Both the position numbers and the translations under genes were made by a program. Positions 8,701 to 16,758 of a stretch of DNA of 64,000 bases are shown piece after piece (position 1 is the first letter of the stretch; each line of letters starts with the position of its first letter). A model generated the notes under the pieces. It was not told where the DNA came from and did not search any database. It worked only from the letters and a program-made list of their open reading frames with translations. Source of the DNA: Clostridiaceae bacterium (lineage in GTDB: Bacteria > Bacillota > Clostridia > Lachnospirales > Lachnospiraceae); the NCBI GenBank assembly GCA_009911305.1, contig QXXC01000018.1, positions 17,435-81,434 of the forward strand, read 5' to 3'.

Positions 8701-10191
8701 ATCCAGATATTCTCCCGGTGCACTGATCATGTACTCGTCTTCCCCATACGGGCACCACATCACATGATAGTCGTCTTCTGATTGCTGAATCCCAAAAAAG
8801 AACGATTCAACGGACACCATTGTAAGCTCCGCCGGCGTATAGCCGATCATATTAGCGGTCAGCCGCCTCTCTTCAAGCGGCAGCAGCGACGCCGCGTCCG
8901 CACCTCCGTCATTCGTAAACTCCTTTTCCTCCGGATACACCACCACCGTATCCCCGGCAATCCCCAGGCTCATCTGGGTCATCACCGTGCCGTCAAAGTA
9001 CGCGGAAACGTAAAAGGTATGGTCGCCGACCTTAACGTGATCGTCCGGTTCCATGAACCACTCTTCGGTCGTCTCGCCGTCATATGTAAATTGCACTTCA
9101 TATGGAAAGAACGGATTTTCCTCCGGAATCTGAATCGTGTAGCTTCCGTCCTCCTCAAAGAATGCATCCCCCAGCTCCCGGTCAAAATCCTCCCTGCTGA
9201 CCACGTGGAATTCGCAGTTTCCGGTGTTGAAGATCACCTCTTCCACATCCTCTTCCGGCTCTTCTTCCAAAAGCTCCTCCTCTTCCTTCGGTGTCTCCTC
9301 CTCTGGTGTCTCTGCTTCCGCGGGAGCCTCTTCCTCCGGCTCTTTCACGTCCGGGGGCGTCTGAACCGGCGCTTCCTCCTTATCTGCCGGCTGCGCGTCG
9401 CTGCCGCTGCCGGATCCGGACGGAACCTTCACGTCCTCCCCGTCACCACCCGCAGGGGCTTTTTCGTCTGATCCGTCCTCCGGAACCTCGCTGTCTTCCA
9501 CTCGTTCTCCGCTTCCGGAACCCGTCTCATCCTTCTTATCTTCCTGATCCCCTCCTTCCGTTTCGTTCTTCTCCTGGCCGGCCTCGTCCTCTGTTTCCGT
9601 TCCGGTCATATCATCGTCGCCTTTATTTCCCTCTTCTTCACTCTCCGTCTGATCCCCGCCGGGGGCTTCCTGTTCCGGAGCCTTGCCCCCGGATTCGCCG
9701 TCACCAGACTCCTCCGGCGCTTTTGATTCCTCCTGCCCGCCAGAACTGTCTTCCCTGTCCTCAGAGCTGTCTCCCATTCCCTCCGGATCGTCTCCCTCGC
9801 TCTCCGAACCGCTCTCCTCCTTTTCGGAGCTGTCTTCCGCTCCTCCAGAACCGTTTTCCTCGCCCGCGCTGCCGCTTTCCTCCCCTTCAGAGCCATCTTC
9901 CTTCTCCTCAGAGCCGTTTTCCTCAACCTCGGAACGGTCCCCGTTCGAGCCGCTTTCTTCCTCCTTTGCTTCCTCCTCCCCTTTTGAAGCTTCGGTTTCC
10001 TCCTTTTGGGTCTCCTCTTCTTCCCGGCCGCTGTTTACATCAACGGCTTTCTCCGCCTCCACTGCTGCCTGCGCGCCGCCAGCTTCTCTGTAAATCTCAC
10101 GAGACGCCGTCTGCATCGCATAGGCCGGCCGGGCCGGGAGCGCCAGAAGCGCCGCGAGCAGCAGCGCTGCCCCCCTTTTTGCTGATCTCAT
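5713..10191 (-). CDS. Large secreted cell-wall-binding-repeat protein with acidic stalk
   Basis: About 1,492 residues. I chose ATG at 10191 because it is preceded by AAAGGAG and followed by a clear signal peptide (MRSAKRGAALLLAALLALPA, cut after AYA); it overlaps the kinase stop as ATGA. Residues about 30-330 are an extremely acidic Glu/Ser/Gly stretch, probably an extended stalk. The middle is unrecognised. About 1076-1158 is a putative Ig (He_PIG) domain with LPQGVELKPNGEIYGVPKEA. A second beta module runs about 1183-1267. The C-terminus (about 1310-1490) carries cell-wall-binding repeats with GWYYFNAEGYMATGW and KWYYFNETSDGTKG motifs, as in clostridial surface proteins and glucan-binding proteins. 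The kinase-TadZ operon context suggests a surface partner or target of that system (inference). Confidence 0.72.
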   Translation of the reverse strand: MRSAKRGAALLLAALLALPARPAYAMQTASREIYREAGGAQAAVEAEKAVDVNSGREEEETQKEETEASKGEEEAKEEESGSNGDRSEVEENGSEEKEDGSEGEESGSAGEENGSGGAEDSSEKEESGSESEGDDPEGMGDSSEDREDSSGGQEESKAPEESGDGESGGKAPEQEAPGGDQTESEEEGNKGDDDMTGTETEDEAGQEKNETEGGDQEDKKDETGSGSGERVEDSEVPEDGSDEKAPAGGDGEDVKVPSGSGSGSDAQPADKEEAPVQTPPDVKEPEEEAPAEAETPEEETPKEEEELLEEEPEEDVEEVIFNTGNCEFHVVSREDFDRELGDAFFEEDGSYTIQIPEENPFFPYEVQFTYDGETTEEWFMEPDDHVKVGDHTFYVSAYFDGTVMTQMSLGIAGDTVVVYPEEKEFTNDGGADAASLLPLEERRLTANMIGYTPAELTMVSVESFFFGIQQSEDDYHVMWCPYGEDEYMISAPGEYLDLSYRTCDGHSDWEMIVGDDDQLAADNIRYQIRTNVEASFNWLKPTVYAQDSQGVRTYLPTADWDYSDYAGGWDGGYHGDLYVSADGWDGGDDAQLYVALDINQSKFGEPGYDRVEVYRGFYDSPEEVDESQNITELIFAEDMTQTGAGYPGSEGILEGIDEKITILTYQSGRATGCLRMWLSVYLNDSMAWLDTSLYEDTEDGVRKKVTYSTNRDEKNDAGTENVDWCRETKLLNYGYPAAGTYKLVFQYGRDDADVSSEVTAAYIGQYLSIAEAAASGAKDIKSQLFDNSGTGGYAADYSQGIWFTVFIGEDGAEDQEIYQRFIITEERPVVYSGNTSVRFFGLKDRDGQDIPCYVVDGSLDSYGDYNYLTILVNEDTDRTLLAPVFSTAQGLNLYADDGIQVSGKSLQDFSGGPVQYSASAENGKDAKRYWLQVITANPGQGRIYINSLADPEAETTENGETTYSTREIFIDGLHDDVHDILLINIGSAALADLFVELTSDVVGLDEYWTLKGANGLDGFSAIETQEDSGRCSNMAMVRLKAKEGAEGTDASGTLTFKSGGKTLLVLTLTGVVGDPAITTKEIPEAVKYVPYGIMIQNSNKYSWNRITYSLVDGALPQGVELKPNGEIYGVPKEAGEFTFTVRMENSANRLSRSRMEYTLIVTENTDSNVDAASDQGYAVIQRIPNITLRSSEDYTFISEGEFSEFIDLYLDGEKLTKGVDYTAESGSTKMTVKSQTLKGSNRAGKHTLGAEFRTKEDNSLKRTAQNYQVTDSGSGSGSSSGSGSSSSGYSSGSSSAVQSASYSDASWSYDALGWRCKNPDGSWLAGVWQKLPWNGTEGWYYFNAEGYMATGWLVIDGQTYYLNPDSDGTQGKMCTGWRFIDGSWYYFNEAAEGTEGAMVTESWRKLIWEQTKEWYYFDSEGRMATGWLTADGQRYYLNPNSEGTRGKMFTGWHQIDRKWYYFNETSDGTKGALATNTRIGNYYVDSNGVRTR

Positions 10192-13100
10192 ACGTTTCCC
10201 TCTCCTTTCCCTCTCTTTTTCTGTTTTATATACGTCTCTCCGAGCGCCTCCAGCTCCCGGAGGGAATACAGGCGGCACTGCCGCAGATTCCCGGCTTCAT
10301 CGTCGAACACAAGCAGCCCGCGTTCCACATCTATATCGCAGAGCCCCGGAAGACAGGCCAGCGTCTCCAGCGTCCCGTCCAGCAAAAGCCCGTACCGCTC
10401 TCCCGATGATGTGACATACTCTGTGATCAGGTATTCCCCTGCCTGGGTTACATAGGTTAAATACGATTCCTCTTCAAGCTTTCTCAGCAAACGCCCCGTT
10501 TCCCGGTCATAGACCTCCGGCGTGCCGTGCAGCGGGGACGTGACGCGGTACTGATCGGTGAAAAATTCCTCATACAGATCCGCCCGGGGCGCTTCTTCCT
10601 TTTCCTCCGAAAGCAGCGACCCGTCCGCCGCGCTGTAGCGCCGCACCATTCCGTCATACCATGTCACCTCAAGCCATGAACCGTCTCCGCTTTTTTCAAA
10701 CTGCTGGTCATAGATCGCTTCCGGATCCGGAAGCGCGACCCTTGCGAGCTCATTTCCTTCTAAATCGCACACCATAAACTCCCGGTACGAAAAGAGTGTA
10801 AGCGTCTTTCTATCCTGGCTGACGCGCGCTTCATCGTGCTCATAGCGGGCGTCATACGACGCAACATGCGCCTCCCTGTGATCCTCTAAGCGCAGAATGC
10901 GTACGAACGGCGCATTGCGGCTGCCGATCACTGCATACCGGCCGGCCAGACCGACAAAATCCGGCGTTTCGTCAAATGTCCCGGAAGACATCAGGCGCGC
11001 GGCGTCATCATAGAACGAATATCCCTGATCCCCGGTTGCGGCCAGCACATATCCATCCCCGACCGAAAAGCCTGTGAGCGTCCCGCTTCCTGTATAGGCC
11101 AGCTCCGTTTCCTCAAACGTCTCCGGGTCAAAGGATACGAGAAGATTCCCGCTGGAAAGATAGATGCCGTCCGCATCCGTTTTCAGGGCAAATGGATCCG
11201 TCTCCTCATAGCCTCCGATATAAAGCCCTTCCTCTGCGTCCACCAGGCCGAACTGCGAGCGGTCCGCCTGATTGGAGACAAAGGCAAAGTATTTCCCACA
11301 GAACCCGCCTGAAAGCTGCCGGTATTCTGTCGTCTCCTCCTCAAGAATGACCCGATCCCTGTCCGGATCGTCCAGTCCGCAGAGAAACAGGCTCCCGTCC
11401 GCAAAGCTGGCCGCCAGCAGGCTTCCGTCCTCATTTAATGCAAAAATATGGTCGCCGGGGTTTGTAAACATATCATTGACACCGGTTGACATGGGGTGTG
11501 CGGCAAGCTCCCGCTCCATCCATATTGAGCCGTCTGACATGCGGTATACCGTTACACGCCCAGCCGTCCGATCCGCTGCCGCCACCAGGCGTTTATCGCC
11601 GGAAACAGACAGTGACGTCGCCGGCCCGCCGCTCCACAGCTCCTTATTTGCATGTAAATCAAAGGCTGTCACGCCGTTCTCCCCTGCATAGACGATCCGC
11701 TCCCCGTCCACAAACCGCAGATCGGACAGCGCCGATCGCCCCATGGATAACAGCGCCTTCCTCTCCCCGGTCTCTGTCTCAAATACCGCCGCTTCGCCGG
11801 CGCTCAGAACCGCAAAATAGCCGCCGTCCGGAGATACCTCAATGCCAAAGGGCGCAGAAAGAAGCGCATAGGTCTCAAAGGATTTAAAGCCGCCGGACAG
11901 ATCATAGACGCCCAGGGCGTCTGTCAGGGCTTTTTGCGCCTGCGCCGCGGGAGGCGCTTCAAAGATATTTCCCCCTGCCGGAAGCGCCGAAAGAGCCAGC
12001 TCCACCGCGCCCGCCACATCCCCCTTTGCAAGCGCGTCCGCGGAATACTCCGCCAGAGCCAGGGCGCGCTGACGGTGTTCAAGCTGCTTTGATCCCGTCA
12101 GAGCACACGCGCCACCTGACAGGAAGGCCGCGGCCATGACGGCTGAAAACAGCCGCGCGCGCCTTTTATGGCGGATCGCCCGAATGTCCTGTCTGTAAAG
12201 CCCCCGGAAGGCGTCGAGCATCTCCTGTGCGGACTGATAGCGCCGCGCCGGATCCGCTGCCATGGCCTTTGCGATAATAGCTGAAACCGCCGGGCTGCAG
12301 ATCTCCGGCCCCAGTGGTTCCACCCTGAGCGCGTTCTGGGCCGGGCGCACGCCTGAAATGAGGTGGTACAACGTCGCGCCAAGGCTATAGAGATCCGAGC
12401 GCACATCCAGCATCACTGTATGACGCCCGCTGCTGCCGGTTGATTCCTTTTTTCCAGATGACCTCCCGGCCGCAGCCGTGATCCCAGAACCTTCTGTCGC
12501 TTTTGCCGCTCCAAACCTTCCGAAATCCTCCAGCCCCTCTGTCGTTTCAAATCCTCCGGAAGCCTCCAGCCCCTCTGTCGTCTCAAATCCTCCGGAAGCC
12601 TCCAGCCTCTCCGCCGCGGCAAGAGCCTGCAGCGTGTTCCTTCCTGGCATCTCTTCCGGCATGTTGCCTCTGTCCGGTTCGGGAACGGCTGCTGACATGT
12701 CAGACAGTCCCGCCGTGTCGATCGGACGTCCGTCCGCAAACTCGACCCCGTAATGCTCCGGCGAGGCGTATCCCCTGCTGCGGCCGGCTTTTACCGCCCC
12801 GTTTTCCCCCAGGGCCAGGGCGATGTTGTAATCGATCAGGCAGATATCGCCGCCCGGACGCAGCATGATATTGGCCGGCTTGATATCTCCATGCAGGATC
12901 CCGTGGGGCGGACGGCTGTGGAGATAACACAACGCCTCCAAAAGCTGGCAGGCCCACCGGATCGCCTCGGACTGCGCGGGAATCTCCCGCCTCTCCAGAA
13001 GCTTATCCAGGCTTTCCCCCTCAATATAGTCCATTACCGTGTAGACAGTATGGTTTTCGCACACAAAGTCATACACCTGCGGGATGTACATATGGCTTAA

Positions 13101-13280
13101 GCTCTTAAGCATATCCACCTCCCGCCGCAGCGCCTCCTCCTTTGTCTGAAGCGCGCGCTTATCCGCCTTTAACACAATCGGTTTATCCAGGCGCAGATGG
13201 CGGCCCAGATACACGATCCCGCCTCCCCCGGATCCGATTTTCCTCTGTAATTCATAAATGCCCGCAATCACCTGGGACAT
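10188..13280 (-). CDS. Membrane Ser/Thr protein kinase with beta-propeller sensor
   Basis: About 1,030 residues. ATG at 13280 (MSQVIAGIYELQRK) has AGGAGGAG before it; upstream in-frame codons lack this. The kinase domain begins at the glycine loop GSGGGGIVYLG, with the ATP lysine in PIVLKADK, catalytic loop HGDIKPANIM (HGD for HRD), metal-binding IDYN (for DFG) and ASPEHYG. The key Lys and both Asp are present, so activity is likely. An insert of about 110 residues (about 178-289), partly made of 12-residue tandem repeats (EASGGFETTEGL), separates ASPEHYG from DVRSDLYSLGATLYHLI. A transmembrane helix at about 375-395 is followed by a WD40-like repeat region to the C-terminus. A PP2C phosphatase (15930-16697) and an FHA protein (16759-18576) lie in the same locus, giving a full phospho-Thr circuit around the pilus. 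Confidence 0.85.
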   Translation of the reverse strand: MSQVIAGIYELQRKIGSGGGGIVYLGRHLRLDKPIVLKADKRALQTKEEALRREVDMLKSLSHMYIPQVYDFVCENHTVYTVMDYIEGESLDKLLERREIPAQSEAIRWACQLLEALCYLHSRPPHGILHGDIKPANIMLRPGGDICLIDYNIALALGENGAVKAGRSRGYASPEHYGVEFADGRPIDTAGLSDMSAAVPEPDRGNMPEEMPGRNTLQALAAAERLEASGGFETTEGLEASGGFETTEGLEDFGRFGAAKATEGSGITAAAGRSSGKKESTGSSGRHTVMLDVRSDLYSLGATLYHLISGVRPAQNALRVEPLGPEICSPAVSAIIAKAMAADPARRYQSAQEMLDAFRGLYRQDIRAIRHKRRARLFSAVMAAAFLSGGACALTGSKQLEHRQRALALAEYSADALAKGDVAGAVELALSALPAGGNIFEAPPAAQAQKALTDALGVYDLSGGFKSFETYALLSAPFGIEVSPDGGYFAVLSAGEAAVFETETGERKALLSMGRSALSDLRFVDGERIVYAGENGVTAFDLHANKELWSGGPATSLSVSGDKRLVAAADRTAGRVTVYRMSDGSIWMERELAAHPMSTGVNDMFTNPGDHIFALNEDGSLLAASFADGSLFLCGLDDPDRDRVILEEETTEYRQLSGGFCGKYFAFVSNQADRSQFGLVDAEEGLYIGGYEETDPFALKTDADGIYLSSGNLLVSFDPETFEETELAYTGSGTLTGFSVGDGYVLAATGDQGYSFYDDAARLMSSGTFDETPDFVGLAGRYAVIGSRNAPFVRILRLEDHREAHVASYDARYEHDEARVSQDRKTLTLFSYREFMVCDLEGNELARVALPDPEAIYDQQFEKSGDGSWLEVTWYDGMVRRYSAADGSLLSEEKEEAPRADLYEEFFTDQYRVTSPLHGTPEVYDRETGRLLRKLEEESYLTYVTQAGEYLITEYVTSSGERYGLLLDGTLETLACLPGLCDIDVERGLLVFDDEAGNLRQCRLYSLRELEALGETYIKQKKRGKGEGNV
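12525..12610. repeat. 36-bp tandem repeats inside the kinase gene
   Basis: Two nearly identical 36-bp units, and part of a third, encode the repeated EASGGFETTEGL stretch. They keep the reading frame and lie in the insert within the kinase domain. Confidence 0.75.
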
Positions 13281-13377
13281 AGTTTCTCCTCCTGCCTGCT
13301 TTCCCCGTTTATCCGTGGGGATCTGCCGTCCGTCCTCTGACCCGTAAAAAATGCGCTGCCGCAGTAGATTGGTGCGA

Positions 13378-13533
13378 TCAGCACAGCCTCCCGTACTCCT
13401 CTTCCAGCCGCGCTCGCAGCCGGCGGCCTGTCCACATAAAAACGCCTGCTCCGGCCGCCGCCAGGACTGCCGAAACCGCCATGGCCGCCAGACCGCCGTA
13501 AAACAGCATCTCGCTTTCTGATACAAACGCCAT
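13378..13533 (-). CDS. 51-residue single-pass membrane protein
   Basis: ATG at 13533 has GGAGGGAGGAAAACGGGAA before it. The product begins MAFVSESEMLFYGGLAAMA, has one helix (about 11-35) and ends with a charged tail, RRLRARLEEEYGRLC. It sits between the TadZ-like ATPase and the kinase, reading the same way, so it is probably translated from that operon. No family is recognised. A role in anchoring or assembling the Tad machine is only suggested by position. Confidence 0.65.
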   Translation of the reverse strand: MAFVSESEMLFYGGLAAMAVSAVLAAAGAGVFMWTGRRLRARLEEEYGRLC

Positions 13534-13628
13534 TTCCCGTTTTCCTCCCTCCTGCCGCCCGTGTCCTGTTAAAACCTCCTGCGTCACTGTCCCGGGCATA
13601 TGGTTTCCCGGACGTTCCGGGGAACGCC

Positions 13629-14762
13629 TCACACATACATTTTGCGATCCGTCTCCGCCGGTGAAGCTCCTGCGCAGGCGCTTCGTATCTGCGCTGTAAT
13701 CGGCTGAAATGCCTCCTGGTAAAGCCGGGCTGACCGCAGCAGATTTCCCCGGTCCGCAAGCACAGGGGACGGCGCGATTGCCGTACACAGCTTAAGCTCC
13801 TGAAACAGCGATTCTTCCCGGGACGCGACACGTCCCTGCTTTGCCCCCGCCTGGTTCAGCACAACAGACAGTTTTGAAAACACCCCGTTAAACGCTTCGT
13901 GGAAATGGTTCTCGGCCAGCCAGCGTTTCATTTTCACAAATGAACGCTCATCCTCATGAAGCGGCGTAAAAACCAGATCCGCGCCCTCCAGAAAGCCCCG
14001 CTGGCGTTCTCCAAATCCGGACGAGGTGTCAATAAGCACCGCGTCAAAATCCGCCAGCTCCCGGATCGCGCCGAGAAGCTGTTTTGCCTCCGCCTTTCCG
14101 ATCTCTTCATATTCCAGGATGCTCTCCACACCGTTTAAGCCGTATACGCCTGACTCCGGATCGGCCCCGACCGAGGCCGCCAGCTTTATGCCCACATTCA
14201 TCCCCTTTGTTTTGAGCATCAGAAACAGATCCGACAAGCTTCCCGGCGTCTCTGGAAACAGCCCGCGGGATGAATCCATTTCCTCCAGGTTTAAGTAAAG
14301 GGTCTTCATGCCTTCCCTGGCGCAGACAGCCGCGCTGCACAGGGCCAGCGTGCTCGTCCCGCATCCCCCGGCCGGGCTGTAGAAGACCGCAATTTTCGTT
14401 TTGCTGTTCCCGCGCAGCACCTCCGCGCTTCCCCGCTTTTCAGCGAAGAACAGAAGCATCTCATTCAGAATCGCCTCGGATTTCTGATATTTTTTAATCA
14501 GCTTAAACCCGTCCCGCGGCTCCATGATCTCGGACAAAAGGATCCGGACCGCCCCGGGCGCCAGCTCCTCCAGGCGGTTCAGCGGAAAATCTCCGGAAAC
14601 CAGCAGGATATCCGGTTTATTTCCCGCCCCCAGCCAGGAAAGCAGCTTATCCCCTGCCGTAAAGGTGGCAAGCTCCCACTCTGCCATCCGCTCCATCAGA
14701 TAGCCCGCCAGATTCTCCAGATACAGCCCGTCGCTGTCCCCTATCACTAAAAACCGTTTCAT
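13629..14762 (-). CDS. tadZ: TadZ/CpaE-like pilus-assembly ATPase
   Basis: 377 residues; ATG at 14762 with GGAGGG. The first about 125 residues look like an atypical receiver domain (MKRFLVIGDSDGLYLENLAG). The rest is a MinD/ParA-like ATPase: the P-loop reads SPAGGCGTSTLAL, lacking the usual GKT lysine, followed by VLIDTSSGFGERQRG and TPLHEDERSF. Known TadZ/CpaE proteins often have such altered P-loops and place the pilus machine at the cell surface. It is the first gene of the operon running to the wall-binding protein, separate from the core Tad operon, but its promoter resembles that operon's promoter. Confidence 0.8.
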   Translation of the reverse strand: MKRFLVIGDSDGLYLENLAGYLMERMAEWELATFTAGDKLLSWLGAGNKPDILLVSGDFPLNRLEELAPGAVRILLSEIMEPRDGFKLIKKYQKSEAILNEMLLFFAEKRGSAEVLRGNSKTKIAVFYSPAGGCGTSTLALCSAAVCAREGMKTLYLNLEEMDSSRGLFPETPGSLSDLFLMLKTKGMNVGIKLAASVGADPESGVYGLNGVESILEYEEIGKAEAKQLLGAIRELADFDAVLIDTSSGFGERQRGFLEGADLVFTPLHEDERSFVKMKRWLAENHFHEAFNGVFSKLSVVLNQAGAKQGRVASREESLFQELKLCTAIAPSPVLADRGNLLRSARLYQEAFQPITAQIRSACAGASPAETDRKMYV

Positions 14763-14784
14763 CCCATTCCCTCCGTATAACGTT

Positions 14785-14812
14785 ATTATAACAGCTTTGC
14801 GCCTGTTGTCAA
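14785..14812 (-). promoter_or_regulatory. Strong promoter for tadZ-kinase operon
   Basis: On the minus strand TTGACA (14807-14812), a 16-bp spacer and TATAAT (14785-14790), with TGT just before the -10. The block upstream (to 14850) is very like the one upstream of the cpaF promoter at 27989-28016. Confidence 0.75.
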
Positions 14813-14850
14813 CTTATAATAATCTTTATTGATAATTATAATTTACCATC
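14807..14850 (-). promoter_or_regulatory. 44-bp block shared with the cpaF promoter
   Basis: Ungapped comparison of 14807-14850 with 28011-28054 gives 31 of 44 identical bases by hand count, including AATCT.TA.TGATA at 14821-14834. It covers the -35 hexamer and about 38 bp upstream, where an activator would bind. Confidence 0.6.
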
Positions 14851-14862
14851 TTATGTCTACAC

Positions 14863-14892
14863 TATAATTAAACGGACACCGCGGCGTCCGTT
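14863..14892 (+). promoter_or_regulatory. XRE-gene -10 box and downstream inverted repeat
   Basis: TATAAT at 14863-14868 reads toward the XRE gene. It is followed by AACGGAC (14871-14877) and its complement GTCCGTT (14886-14892) around an eight-base GC loop. The repeat could be the regulator's own operator or a leader hairpin. The -35 is unclear. Confidence 0.45.
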
Positions 14893-14937
14893 ACATTCCA
14901 ATACAAAGGGGGGAATTAGAAAATGGAGGAACACACT

Positions 14938-15273
14938 ATGATTATCAAAACTGCTGAACGCATCCGTGAGCTGCGCATGAAGAACAATCTGACCCAGGCC
15001 GAGCTGGCGCGCAGGCTGTATGTCACCCGCTCCAGTGTCAATGCATGGGAAATGGCCATCTCCATTCCTTCCACTGAAAAAATCGTCGAGCTGTGCCAGA
15101 TACTTCACACCACCTCTGACTACCTGCTCGGCATCGATTCCGCTGAGATACTCCCCATCCAGCAGTACAGTTTTGAAGAAAAAGAACTTCTGTTCGGATT
15201 GGTCAAATATTTTGATGCCGCCAGAAAGCGGGAGGAGGAAGCAAAAGCAGCCGGGGACACCGACCGGGAATGA
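14938..15273 (+). CDS. XRE-family helix-turn-helix regulator
   Basis: About 111 residues. I prefer ATG at 14938 because GGAGG lies eight bases before it; ATG at 14923, five codons earlier, is possible. The N-terminal half is a Cro/CI-type DNA-binding domain (RIRELRMKNNLTQAELARRL, with LYVTRSSVNAWEMAISIPS). The C-terminal half is charged and ends in AKAAGDTDRE. It is the only plus-strand gene in the Tad region, divergent from tadZ and convergent with a prepilin peptidase. That position makes it a candidate regulator of the two Tad promoters (inference). Confidence 0.85.
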   Translation: MIIKTAERIRELRMKNNLTQAELARRLYVTRSSVNAWEMAISIPSTEKIVELCQILHTTSDYLLGIDSAEILPIQQYSFEEKELLFGLVKYFDAARKREEEAKAAGDTDRE

Positions 15274-15288
15274 TTGTACAGACACACT

Positions 15289-15828
15289 CTAAAACAAAAG
15301 CCGTCCGCCGCTCCATATCGCGGCAAATACGCCTCCTGCAATACAGCATCCGAAGCTGAAATACCCGTCTTCCGAGGCGGGCTGATACATTTCAAAGCGT
15401 CTTGTATACACAAGCCTGATCAAATAAAACATGACGCTGCGAAACGCCGTCCGCCCCGTCTTACGGGAGATCATCACAGCACACGCCGCCATGCCGCCAA
15501 TGAGGAGCGAATACAATCCGCAGGCCAGGACAAAGCGCCACCCGGCCGCGGCCCCGATCGCCATATACAGCTTGATATCGCCCGCCTTCAGCATCCCGGC
15601 AAGCCAGAAGATGCCAAAAGCAAGGCCCGCGAAAAGGCCGGATGCCGAACAAAAAAGCCCCTGCAGCCCGCCGGATGCCGTATAAAGAAACAGGGACGCC
15701 GCCATGGAGGGAAAGGTCAGCTTATTGTAAATTTTGTGGCGGGTTACGTCCGTTGCCGCCCCGCAGCACGCGATCAGAGCGGCAGCGGCGCGGCTGAGCG
15801 TTTCCATTGCCGCCATATCAGGATTCAT
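15289..15828 (-). CDS. A24-family prepilin peptidase (TadV/CpaA-like), copy 1
   Basis: 179 residues; ATG at 15828 with AAAGGAG. Mostly membrane helices. The two aspartates of the family are visible: AATDVTRHKIYNKLT and MLKAGDIKLYMAIG. Such enzymes cut the leader from Flp pilins and pseudopilins at the inner face of the membrane. It is the last gene of the core Tad operon. A second, different A24 peptidase lies at 18639-19265, so the locus has two. Confidence 0.8.
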   Translation of the reverse strand: MNPDMAAMETLSRAAAALIACCGAATDVTRHKIYNKLTFPSMAASLFLYTASGGLQGLFCSASGLFAGLAFGIFWLAGMLKAGDIKLYMAIGAAAGWRFVLACGLYSLLIGGMAACAVMISRKTGRTAFRSVMFYLIRLVYTRRFEMYQPASEDGYFSFGCCIAGGVFAAIWSGGRLLF

Positions 15829-15929
15829 ACCGCACTCTCCTTTCTCCAGGGGTTCGTCCCGTTTTTTGTGTCAGCCGCCTCTGCCCGCCGGCAGACACCC
15901 GCCCGGTAAGCATGCCCGCCGCCTTTCCT

Positions 15930-16697
15930 CTATCGCTCCGCCACCTCCACAACCACGGCCGAGACATTGTCAAGCGCCTGTCCGGGCGGGATCTGACGGC
16001 GCAAAAGCGCTGCCTTCCGCTCTGCTGCATCCCCCTCAAGCCCTAATAGCTCTTCCATCCGGCTTTCTCCCAGCGGATTGTACAGCCCGTCGCTGCACAG
16101 CAAAAACACATCCCCGCTCCTGACGCGGCCCTTTGCCCCATAGCTCTTCGCCGCCTCATACATGCCCAGGCACATGGTCAGCACGTTTTTCCTTGCAGAC
16201 GTTTTTGCCTCCTGCTCTGTGAGCGCTCCTTCCCGCAAAAGCTGTGCCACAAGGGACTGATCCTGCGTCAGCCGGCAGAGCCGTTTGTCCCTTTGACGGT
16301 ACACGCGGCTGTCGCCGAGGTTCCGGATAAAGCCGCGGCTGCCGAGAAGCAGCAAAAGAGAAAGCGTCGTTCCGCACCGGAGTTGCCTTTGCCGCCCAAA
16401 CTGGTAAAGCGCTCGGTTAATCTCCCAGATCTCCTGCTCCAGAAGCTCCTCCAGATCCTCGCTGCTGTCCCGCCCGGCCAGAATCATCTGCGGCAGCTCC
16501 CGGCTCCACCACGCCTCAAAGGAGCGCGCCGTATATTCACTCGCCCATCCGCCGTACCGGAAGCCCCCCATGCCGTCCGCCACCAGAAACAGGCCGCAGG
16601 GGATCCCGCCAATGCTCCCGGTCCGGCACAAAATACGATCCTGGTTTTCGTTCCTCACATCCCCGATTTCCGAGCATCCGCCATATCTGTATACCAT
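15930..16697 (-). CDS. PP2C-family protein phosphatase
   Basis: 255 residues from ATG at 16697 (MVYRYGGCSEIGD); the longer upstream reading overlaps the FHA gene and lacks a ribosome site. PP2C motifs appear in order: GDVRNENQDR, VADGMGG, CGTTLSLLLLL, NLGDSRVYR, LTQDQSL, LCSDGLYN and DNVSAVVVEV. All metal-binding aspartates are present, so it should be active. It would reverse phosphorylation by the kinase at 10188-13280. It follows the FHA gene by about 60 bases. Confidence 0.88.
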   Translation of the reverse strand: MVYRYGGCSEIGDVRNENQDRILCRTGSIGGIPCGLFLVADGMGGFRYGGWASEYTARSFEAWWSRELPQMILAGRDSSEDLEELLEQEIWEINRALYQFGRQRQLRCGTTLSLLLLLGSRGFIRNLGDSRVYRQRDKRLCRLTQDQSLVAQLLREGALTEQEAKTSARKNVLTMCLGMYEAAKSYGAKGRVRSGDVFLLCSDGLYNPLGESRMEELLGLEGDAAERKAALLRRQIPPGQALDNVSAVVVEVAER

Positions 16698-16758
16698 GTC
16701 TCCCGCCTCGCCTGCGCTCTGGAGCGTGCAGATGGCGGAAATGATTTTCAGACACGTG

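Noticed and set aside
9291..10409. Long plus-strand ORF, Pro/Ser/Arg-rich
   Set aside because: It is the antisense of the acidic Glu/Ser stalk of the surface protein; composition explains its openness, and there is no ribosome site.
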